From: Prorocentrum cordatum
Taxonomy: Eukaryota; Sar; Dinophyceae; Prorocentrales; Prorocentraceae
NCBI GenBank assembly: GCA_963575745.1
Contig: CAUYUJ010008557.1
Span: 312,001-348,635, forward strand
Length of the DNA: 36,635 bases
Reading direction: 5' to 3'
Below are positions 27,282 to 34,999 of the stretch, in pieces; position 1 is the first letter of the stretch; every line of letters starts with the position of its first letter. The notes beneath the pieces were generated by a model, which had not been told where the DNA came from, searched no databases, and saw only the letters and a list, made by a program, of their open reading frames with translations. The position numbers were made by a program, and so were the translations under genes.

Positions 27282-28271
27282 ATGATGCTTACCAAACCCC
27301 CCGAGGTCCAAGGCAGAGGAGGCATAGGCATCGAGAGGCCCCGCATCTTCCCCAAGAGCTTCAGGAGCGAACTTGAGCAGGCCTTCCGGCAGATCCGCAT
27401 CACCAAACGGGCCCCGGCAGACTGGCACATTAGCGAGGCTACAGCAATACGAAAAAACAACAAGACGGGGCCCAGGGGAAAAAGGATCTACCACGTTCTG
27501 GATCCGCTTGGGAAATGTTATTACGCTGCACAATTGGAACGGGGAGGGTCTCAACCTTGGAGGGGCGAGGACTACGGGTTTGTGAAGGGGCGACGACGGG
27601 AGGGAGCAGTTATGGCTAGCATGATTACACAGGATCGATTGTCCAGAGCCGGGGTATCCTATGCTGTGGTACTCAAAGATATGTCTAATGCTTTCGCCAG
27701 CGGCGACTGGCTAAGTATGGGCGCGGCGGCCCAGGAATTACATACTCAGGGCGCGTGGGAGCTGGGGGAACAGAGGTGCAGGAGTTGCGCTTTCTCGGTC
27801 CCGTGCCGTGACCGGCAGGACCCTCTGCTGATGCGACCGGGGTGCGGCGGGCTCATAGGGGATCCATATATGGTCTACAACTTTGTGGCTATGTTCCCCC
27901 ACCCCGTAGAGCAGTGGAAGCAGGACTGCCTTGCGTCTCTCCCGTGCGATCAGGCATTGCAGGCACATTGCCCTTTCTTTGAGAAGCCGCAATACCTTGG
28001 CCTGTTCAAGTATGCAGACGACCTCCAGAATATATTGCTCAGCATAGCGCAGCATCCCGCGGCGGATTTAGCGCGACAAGCGCGCCAGGCAGACGAGATG
28101 CTAGACGCTAGGTTGATCAGGTTTGGCCTGCATCAAAATCGGGACAAACAGGAGAGCATGATCAGGATGCAGGGGCAGGATCGGTTGCGCAGTACAGGCA
28201 GCTTAGGAGCAAGCAGCATGCACTCCCGGGGCGCACGGCACAGTCGGCACGATATCTGGGACCACATCTAA
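27282..28271 (+). pseudogene. LINE reverse transcriptase (YADD)
   Basis: About 329 residues with RT blocks in order: DWHISEATAIRKNNKTG, YGFVKGRRREGAVMAS, motif A VVLKDMSNAFASGDW, motif B RPGCGGLIGDPYM, active site KYADDLQN (28011-28022, both Asp present) and GLHQNRDKQE (motif D). It has the same frame as the endonuclease linker upstream. A frame change near 28210 ends this segment; the correct reading continues elsewhere (ARYLGPHLNTANTF at about 28240-28280). Confidence 0.85.
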
Positions 28272-29410
28272 ACACGGCCAACACATTCGGAGCGGAACTG
28301 AAACAACGTGTGCATGCGATGATCAGGGCTTCCAAGGAGATAGGGGGGATTTTGGTTCAAAGCGGGGATCCCATATACATGGAAATGTTCGGTCCTCATA
28401 TGCAAAGTTGCGAACGCAGGTCTCAGTCGCATAGAGAGCTACTGCCCGACGAAGTCAGAGTACAGAACACTTACTATGACGGTGGCAGGTTTGGCCCGGA
28501 AAGCTATGAGGGGACAGGCTACAAGGCACTTGGAGGACGGATCGACTCGAAGTCTAACCAGTTACGAGGTTCTCAGGCACTGGCGTATTCTCCCACTGCA
28601 GATGGAGGCCACTGTCAGACGTCTCTCATGGATTCGTAAAGTACTGTTTGAACCTACGCGGCATCAGCAGCTACTGACGGCTATCTTCGGACAGCTGGAA
28701 CTGGAGACAGAACCGACGGTCTGTGATGATGGTGCGCTTCGCCCACTGCGTAACGAATGGGCTAAGCGAATCGTTAAAGACCTAGAGGAGGCCTGCCGCA
28801 CTGACAGCTTTGCGAGTAATATTGGAGACCTCGATATAGAACCAGGCAACTTCTTTGAGTCTGATTTCCAGGAGGCCCTTCGTGTTCTGGACCCCAAGGA
28901 GCTCCGCCAGGCCTACCGAGCCCGCACCATCCCACCCCCAGGCCTTAGCTCTAGTATAGCAGCAGCAGACGTAGCGGAGGAGGAGACGGTCCTGTCAGAG
29001 ATTGCGCCGTGGAGATGCGAGCTCATGGACGATGTTGCTGCGCCGACGCTGCCAAACATGCCTGTGCCTGCGCCGACTCTCCCAGGATCACAGTGTGAAG
29101 GTATGGTATGCGGGATGTGCTTTGGATCGCGTAAAGCATTAATATCACATATGCGAAGCAAGCACAAGCTCAGCAACCTCGCCTTCCTCCTGACCATAAA
29201 CAATGAGTGTGTAAATTGCGGTGCGATCTTCGGGGAACGGAGCACAGCGGGCAGGCATCTCATGACGGCCTTTCTGCGTGGACAATGCCCCTCGGACAGA
29301 AGCAGAACGATGAAACCAGCGGAGGACTTTGACCAGAGATGCAGAATATGCGGGTATGCGGACAACGACAAACAACAGTTCTTTGCCCACGTCCGCAGCC
29401 ATTTTCCCCG
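28272..29410 (+). pseudogene. LINE C-terminal region with C2H2-type zinc fingers
   Basis: After two frame changes the reading settles by about 28476 and runs through a helical post-RT region (SYEVLRHWRILPLQME, RRLSWIRKVLF). It then has three zinc-finger-like motifs: CGMCFGSRKALISHMRSKH (C2H2), CVNCGAIFGERSTAGRHL with a following Cys, and CRICGYADNDKQQFFAHVR. The frame stays open to 30563, but beyond about 29410 it becomes Gly/Arg/Pro-rich and is a shadow of another gene. Zinc fingers at this position in LINEs are thought to bind nucleic acid. Confidence 0.75.
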
Positions 29411-29499
29411 AGCAATTCTGCAGCCTCCGACTCCAGCGCGCCGACCGACCTCGGCCCCGACCGCGGCCGCCTCGCGCCCAGCCGGCGCCCCACGACAAG

Positions 29500-30249
29500 A
29501 TGCCAGGCGAAGCGGCGGCGGCGGCGGCATCAGGCGCAGCAGGGGGCGCAGCCATGGTGGACGCTTTCGCCACTGGACCAGCGTGGGCGGGCAAGAGGGG
29601 GCTCGCGGCGGCGACGGACCAGAACGACCCCAACAAGCAGTTCAAGAGCAAGGGCGCGGGCAAGGGCAAGGACTGGGACAGGGTGGAGCAGACCGCGGTC
29701 ACCTCGGCCAAGCTGGCGCTCGTAGTCGCCAAAGACGTACAGGACCTGCAGGCCGCAGTGCACGAGGCCTGGGAGATGGACGCAGCCAAGCCGCTCCCCA
29801 CGTTCGCCATTCAAGCGGGCCAGCAATGCGACGCCGACGCCAAGGAGCTGAAGGAGCAACGCATGATGGACAGCCAGACCGACACGGCGGCCCTCGGCCC
29901 GCCGCGCCTGGTGATCGCAGCGGCGACGATCAAAGGGCTGGCGACCCTGGTGGACCCGGAAGCCAAGAAGGTGCTCGAGGAGTTCTAGCGCACGGTGGTC
30001 TGTGCGGAGGGGTCGGAGCCGCTGGGCACCGGCATCGCCCACTTCCAGGCGAAGAAGAACAAGGCCCCCAACAAGAAGGAGAAAGTGCGGCTAATCTTTT
30101 CCTTCGACTTGCACGGGCGCAACATGAAGCTGATTCGGGACATCATCATCGCCGAGATCAAGGAAGAGGGAGGCCAGCGGAAGCTGGGCGCAGCACCGCG
30201 GGGGCCACTCCAGCGCGAGCTGAACCGCCTCGTCCACACGACGAAGTGA
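29500..30249 (+). pseudogene. ORF1-like protein of unknown element, one internal stop
   Basis: ATG 29500 opens a GC3-rich frame: an Ala/Gly-rich start, a basic stretch (KSKGAGKGKDWDR), then helices (AKLALVVAKDVQDLQ) to TAG 29986-29988. The same frame continues with AHFQAKKNKAPNKKEKVRLI and a structured C-terminus (GGQRKLGAAPRGPLQREL) to TGA 30247-30249, about 249 codons in all. The overall plan (basic N-terminus, helical middle, alpha/beta-like C-terminus) resembles ORF1-type proteins of dinoflagellate retroelements, but I cannot assign a family with certainty. It begins only about 90 bp after the third LINE's zinc fingers, across a sharp composition change. No RT follows it. Confidence 0.5.
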
Positions 30250-30563
30250 TACTGGAGCTCGTGGGAGAACCAGTTCCACCGGTTCAGACGCGAGCCCGAC
30301 TCGTGACGCCAGACTTGAGCCAGAGCAGCCGGAGCCGAGGGGCTCCGCGCTCGGCGCCGCCCGCGTTTCGCAACAGTCAGCGCTACCGAGCTCTGGAGAC
30401 CGCGGGCTTCCTGAGTGCCGCTCCTGCTCCTAGTCAGCCAGCGCCAGTTTTGCAATCCTCAGTTGACCCCACTCTTCTCACTCCTCGCCCCCTGCCTGTT
30501 CGGCAGGACAAAGGTAAGAGTCGAGGCCGAGGCAGGCGCGGCAAAGGCAAGACAGCGGCATAG
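30250..30563 (+). CDS. Possible continuation in the -1 frame with a basic Arg-Gly-Lys tail
   Basis: Right after the TGA at 30247, another frame reads DEVILELVGEPVPPVQ and about 100 further residues rich in Ser, Pro and Ala, ending in KGKSRGRGRRGKGKTAA and TAG at 30561-30563. The basic tail is what one expects at the end of an RNA-binding protein, so this may be the real C-terminus of the preceding gene reached by frameshift, or a second small ORF. Codon third positions are mixed. The stop codon overlaps the left copy of a 22-bp direct repeat. Confidence 0.35.
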
Positions 30564-30721
30564 ATATTCCAACGTGCTCCGGAAACGGGTGTTCCGGAGC
30601 ACGCGGCTGTAAGTGAGGATTAAAACGCCTCTCAAATGCAACCGCCGTTTTTCCGCCAGTGCTTGAGAGGAGCACGTTAAAGTGCTCGCTGCTAAACGTG
30701 CAAAGGCAAGACAGCTGCATA
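30541..30721 (+). mobile_element. 137-bp hairpin-rich insert flanked by 22-bp direct repeats
   Basis: Direct repeats at 30541-30562 and 30700-30721 (GCAAAGGCAAGACAGC then G or T, then GCATA) match at 21 of 22 positions. The insert, 30563-30699, folds into three stems. The first is 11 bp, CGTGCTCCGGA / TCCGGAGCACG (30573-30583 with 30593-30603, 9-nt loop). The second is 8 bp, CCTCTCAA / TTGAGAGG (30628-30635 with 30663-30670). The third is 6 bp, GAGCAC-GTTAAA-GTGCTC (30670-30687). Stems two and three share base 30670 and may compete there. The first and third share GAGCAC/GTGCTC. There is no coding capacity. The flanks look like a target-site duplication of a small non-autonomous element; a tandem duplication is the alternative. 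Confidence 0.55.
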
Positions 30722-30739
30722 TGATTACATATATCCGAG

Positions 30740-30841
30740 TGCACGCATGCCCCTAGCCTGCCAGCGCAGGAGTAGGGTGCGTGCAGTGCCAGAGTGCTAC
30801 ATGGCACCCGCGCACTTGTGCGTAGCGAGGGGGCTTGCCCC
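30740..30841 (+). other. Second cluster of stem-loops, possibly a structured RNA
   Basis: A long interrupted hairpin pairs 30740-30747 with 30778-30785 (around GCACGCA/TGCGTGC), 30751-30755 with 30773-30777 (CCCTA/TAGGG) and 30757-30761 with 30766-30770 (CCTGC/GCAGG). It is followed by GTGCCA/TGGCAC (30786-30791 with 30802-30807), CGCAC-TT-GTGCG (30811-30822) and GGGGC-TT-GCCCC (30830-30841). Adjacent hairpins in 100 bp suggest a structured RNA or more copies of hairpin elements. I recognise no known RNA family. Confidence 0.4.
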
Positions 30842-30947
30842 GACAGATCCAGATTGATGCTGCAAGTTTTTATTCCACACTGCAAGAGGTAGTGTCAGAG
30901 GCAGTTGACGACACGTTGGATCCAAGTCATAGTCAGTCAGTCCTCTT

Positions 30948-31432
30948 TGTCCTCCTTTTTTCTTCCTCTTCATCATCAGTTTCCTTCTTCTCCTCCTCCT
31001 GCTTCTCCTCCTCTCACCTCCCTCCCTTTTATCCTCCTTCTCCTCCCTTCCATTATCCTTCTCTTCCCTATTATTTTCCTCGCCTTCGCCCTTCTCCTCG
31101 CCTTGGCCTTGTCCCTACTTGTCGCCCTCATTCTCGTTTTCCTCCTCTTCCTCCCTCTTCCCCTCGAGTTCCTCCGCCTCTTCCTTCTCTTACGATTCCT
31201 CCATGTCCTGCTGCTGCTGCTGCTGCTCCTCCTCCTCCTCCTGTTCCCCGCCCTTTTCCCCACCTTTCGCCCTTCGCCTTCTCGCCCCTGTTTTCCTCTT
31301 CCTTCTCATCCTCCTCCGCCTTTTTCTCTTCCTCCTCATTCTCCGTCCTTCTCCCACTCCTTCTCCTCCTCCTCCTCCTTTTCCTCCCCGTCCTTCCCCG
31401 TTCCCTCCTCCCCCTTTTCCTTCTGGCGGCGG
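30948..31432 (+). repeat. CT-rich low-complexity tract
   Basis: Imperfect (CCT)/(CTT)-rich sequence with CTGCTGCTG at 31208-31222. Frames through it give poly-Leu/Phe/Ser/Pro on the plus strand and Arg/Glu-rich on the minus strand and are not coding. Confidence 0.88.
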
Positions 31433-32098
31433 GGGGAGGGGCATGAGGGGGAACAGGAGGGGTATTGGGGGGAAACAGTGTCAACGCTGATGATCGCGTT
31501 TGTGGCTGTGACGATGATGGTAACGACTGTGATGATGACGGAGGCGATGACGATGATGACCATTCAGGTTGTGATAGCGGTCATTCTGTGTGAGCGAGTT
31601 GTTTTTCGCCGCAGTCGTGCTGAAAGGTCAACGCGTTTACGCGAGACTTCCGTTGGGTCGCGTTCTCGGGGCTTCGGCGCCTGGGCTCCTCGAAATCGTG
31701 CACAGTGCCGGCGGCTGCGGGCATGATGGTTCTCTGAGACCGGGCCAGGATGAAGGGGGGCACCAAACTCTCGCAGGCAGTTCTGCCGACCCGTTAGGGC
31801 ACCAGCTAGGACCGCCGAATGTCACACCTCACTGTCCCAATATTAGGCTTGCCACCAACAACTTCGCTGTAACATGCAGGTCGGGAGGGGCGCCGCGCCA
31901 CAAGCAAAGGCTGTACAGACAGAGCAAGGCCTGTGGCAATGTGTTTCTGTTGAGGCAGCGCGCCCGCGAGCGATCCTTGTTGGAGGTCGTCACGCATGCG
32001 GCAAGGTAGGTTGTTGACACCGACGGCCTGATCTCTCACACTTTTTCCCAACCATCCTGTGGTGTTGGGTCCTTGTTTTGAAGAGACGGTGCCCCGCG
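31433..32098. other. No recognised gene; short GAT-rich stretch
   Basis: 31433-31480 is G-rich and 31490-31565 is GATGAT-rich. A 139-codon plus-strand frame (31590-32009) is open but shows no motif and mixed codon use. Nothing else recognisable. Confidence 0.45.
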
Positions 32099-32398
<300 letters not shown>

Positions 32399-33290
32399 CA
32401 CAATTCGGCGCACGCCTCACACGTTTCGTGGCCCCATAGGGAGCTCCACCGAAGGCCCCAGTGCTGCCGCCCGCATGCGTCCCCACCCCACCCAATTCGG
32501 CACACCCCTCACACGTTTCGTGGCCCCATAGGGAGCTCCACCGAAGGCCCCGTGCTGCCGCCCGCATGCGTCCCCAACCCAATTCAGCACACCCCTCACA
32601 CGTTTCGTGGCCCCATAGGGAGCTCCACCGAAGGCCCCAGTGCTGCCGCCCGCATGCGTCCCGCACACCCATTTCGGCACACCCCTCACACGTTTCGTGG
32701 CCCCATAGGGAGCTCCACCGAAGGCCCCAGTGGGTTGCCCGCATGCGTCCCGCACACCCATTTCGGCACACCCCTCACACGTTTCGTGGCCCCATAGGGA
32801 GCTCCACCGAAGGCCCCAGTGCTGCCGCCCGCATGCGTCACCACACTCAATTCGGCACACCCCTCACACGTTTCATGGCCCCATAGGGCTCCACCGAGGC
32901 CCCAGTGCTGCCGCCCGCATGCGTCCCCCCACAACCCAATTCGGCACACCCCTCACACGTTTCGTGGGCCCATAGGGACTCCACCGAAGGCCTCAGTGCT
33001 GCCGCCCTCGTGTGCGTCACGCACACCCAATTCGGCACACCCTCACACGTTTCGTGGCCCCATAGGGAGCTCCACCGAAGGCCCCAGTGCTGCCGCCCGC
33101 ATGCGTCACGCACACCTAATTCGGCACACCCCTCACACGTTTCGTGGCCCCATAGGGAGCTCCACCGAAGGCCCCAGCGCTGCCGCCCGCATGCGTCACG
33201 CACACCCAATTCGGCACACCCCTCACACGCTTCATGGCCCCATAGGGAGCTCCACCGAAGGCCTCAGTGCTGCCGCCCGCATGCGTCACG
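32399..33290 (-). repeat. 90-bp satellite array, about 10 units
   Basis: Ten units with repeat marker (GGGAGCTCCACCGAAG or variant) at about 32441, 32533, 32620, 32710, 32799, 32888, 32977, 33067, 33157 and 33247, that is 87-92 bp apart. Each unit carries AATTCGGCACACCCCTC, ACACGTTTCGTGGCCCCA and TAGGGAGCTCCACCG in that order, then GCTGCCGCCCGCATGCGTC. Units are very similar, some with small deletions (for example 32888). The core is the reverse complement of that in the array at 34976-36635, so strand is given as minus relative to that one. Confidence 0.92.
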
Positions 33291-33299
33291 CGCCACGAG

Positions 33300-33467
33300 G
33301 ACCGCCTGCTCATGCGGGCGCCGCGCATCGAGTTCTTCCTGGCAGGGCCGCCGCAGGGCTTGCGGAAGCAGCTGGAGCAGTTTGCGGCGCGCACGAAGCG
33401 GTGCAGGAGGGAAGCGACGGCCCTCGCCAGGGAGCTCGGCTTCACCGAGTTCATCCGCGAGGCCTGA
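33300..33467 (+). CDS. Candidate terminal exon, GC3-rich
   Basis: Immediately after the satellite ends, CGCCACGAG (AG at 33298-33299) precedes a 55-codon frame ending in TGA 33465-33467. Nearly every codon ends in G or C, and the composition is protein-like: RLLMRAPRIEFFLAG, then LRKQLEQFAARTKRC, then ARELGFTEFIREA at the end. This is the strongest host-gene-like codon pattern in the window. AG followed by G is typical of dinoflagellate splice acceptors, so the satellite would lie in the last intron. No upstream exon was identified and I do not recognise the protein. Confidence 0.42.
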   Translation, partial: DRLLMRAPRIEFFLAGPPQGLRKQLEQFAARTKRCRREATALARELGFTEFIREA

Positions 33468-34146
33468 CCTGAGGAGCGTCTCCCCCGAGCCGCGCCTTCT
33501 CTCGACTGCCCGACTAATTGTTTGGCCTCGCGCCGCGGACGACCCGCGCGCGTCGCTGGGACCCTCTCGGGGCGACCAGCGCGCGTCGCGGGAACTCCGT
33601 GCTGCGGGGGGCCCGGCGCCTCGTTCGCCCGTCGTCGCTCTGCCCAGCGGTCAGAGACTTGCCCGCTATCAGCCAGCCAGTTAGCTAGTCAGCTCTCTCT
33701 GCTTCGCGCAGCGGACGACCCGCGCGCGTCGCTGGGACCCCGCCCGGGGCGACCAGCGCGCGTCGCGGGGACTCCGCGCTGCGCTGCGCCCGCAGCCTTG
33801 GATTTTGGAGTGCGCGGGCAAAGAGGAATGAAAAGAAGAGCCGAAAGCGGGCGCGATCCTCGCAAGAGGCGTGCCGACATGGGCGTCGCGACGTGCGGAC
33901 GCTGCCGTCTGGGTTCCCGCGGAAGCTGCCTGCGGCGGCCACGCCCAGTGTCACTTGTGTTCGGACAGGAATGCTCGAACCATTCACATTCATATACACT
34001 TACACTAGGCGTTTCCACGATCGCACTCATGCAAATATATTCACTCGCGCGCAGACCCATTCATACTCAGATTCCCTCGCGCTCTGACTCACCCGCGTTC
34101 TTTCTCTCGTAATCAGATCTATCGTATTCCTTTGCGTTGTGTACCC
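33468..34146. other. GC-rich DNA with a 73-bp direct duplication
   Basis: Two copies of a GC-rich block (GCGGACGACCCGCGCGCGTC to CCGCGCTGCG) at 33535-33606 and 33711-33783 differ by a one-base indel and a few substitutions. Each copy has two internal GACCMGCGCGCGTCGC sub-repeats. The rest (33784-34146) shows no recognised gene. Confidence 0.6.
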
Positions 34147-34260
34147 CGCCACATTTCGGCACACCCTCATGCGGTTCGTGGCCCCATAGGGAGCGCCACC
34201 GAAGAAGATACTCACAATTGCGATACTCACAACTGCATATGGTTGGGTCCTTCGCCATTT
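34147..34260 (-). repeat. Dispersed satellite-family copy, left arm of an inverted pair
   Basis: Starts with CACATTTCGGCACACC and CGTGGCCCCATAGGGAGC, the core of the 90-bp satellite in the same orientation as the first array. It continues with unique sequence (GATACTCACAATTGCGATAC) that is absent from the arrays. The reverse complement of the whole stretch recurs at 34886-34999 with roughly 70-75% identity by eye. Confidence 0.7.
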
Positions 34261-34885
34261 TTTTTTTGTTTTGTCACGGTTCCCTACCAGCATTTAGCGC
34301 CTGCACCTGGCTTGGTTCGATGGTCAATTCTGGCACTCGCACTGTGACTTCAGGAGTTTATTTGGTTCGAGTGTCCGTCCAGGAATACGCTTCGTCCGAC
34401 GGTGTGGGTGCTGGGAATTTGCTTGGTTCGACGGTCCCTGGCCTGCACCGTTGCTTCTGATTGCAGGGCGTCTTTTGGTTTGGCCGTTCTGGTGTTCGTG
34501 GTTCCGGGACTTTTGACTTATTTCGGTCGTCTCCATATCCTCGGTTCTGGGGCTTGCACGCTGCCGACCCGTTTGTTTCCAATTCTAGCTTGTCGTTTCA
34601 CTGTGCGTGGCCCACGCGTCTCGGCTCTCACACCAACATTTCAGCCAGAGGAGGCTCATTGTCGCGTCTTTCCGATCCAGGCAGGGGGCCGTCCCACGTA
34701 GGCGTACTCCTCATCATACAGTACCCTCCATCGGGTGATCAACACGTGCGCACGGCCCCTTAGCCTTCCATCCCTCGCGCTCACCTTATTCCAGCTGCCA
34801 CGGTCGCTCTGACCATCGACAACGCCGTACTCATCAATATCAGCACGTTCGCTCTGTCTTCTCTACGCTCCATCCTCTTGAACAT
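34261..34885. other. No recognised gene; spacer between the inverted copies
   Basis: About 625 bp of mixed composition containing a 9-T run at about 34259-34267 and repeated TTGGTTCGAN motifs (about 34311, 34362, 34422). No protein motif was found. Confidence 0.45.
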
Positions 34886-34999
34886 TATCCTGGGGAAAGA
34901 CCCGACCTTATGCAATTGTGCGTACCGTCATTATGTTTATCGCCTTTGGTGGATCTCCTTATGGGGCACGACACGTGTGAGGGGTATGCAGAAATGCAG
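34886..34999 (+). repeat. Dispersed satellite-family copy, right arm of the inverted pair
   Basis: Reads ACCCGACCTTATGCAATTGT, then GGTGGATCTCCTTATGGGGC, then GTGTGAGGGGTATGC, matching the reverse complement of 34147-34260 across both the unique part and the satellite core. It merges into the second array at about 34976. Confidence 0.7.

Larger units (their letters stand above)
25506..29410 (+). mobile_element. Third LINE: APE endonuclease, YADD RT, zinc-finger tail; 5' truncated or without ORF1
   Basis: Coding for one ORF2-type protein can be followed through frame changes near 25790 (16-G run), 25960, 26270, 28210 and 28450, and a TAG at 27276-27278. It begins inside or close to the endonuclease N-terminus, with no ORF1 upstream before the CCT tract. 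Composition is clearly less GC-rich than the neighbouring element, and third positions are mixed. The 3' limit is placed near 29410, where the zinc-finger sequence stops and GC content rises sharply. No target duplication was found. Confidence 0.78.

Noticed and set aside
29410-30240. Continuation of the zinc-finger frame as a Gly/Arg/Gln-rich protein
   Set aside because: Antiphase shadow of the better-structured frame 29500-30249 in GC-rich DNA.
31590-32009. 139-codon open frame
   Set aside because: No motif, mixed codon use and competing frames on the other strand.
32399-33290. Resemblance to a CRISPR array
   Set aside because: Whole 90-bp units are conserved with no unique spacers, and the setting is eukaryotic.
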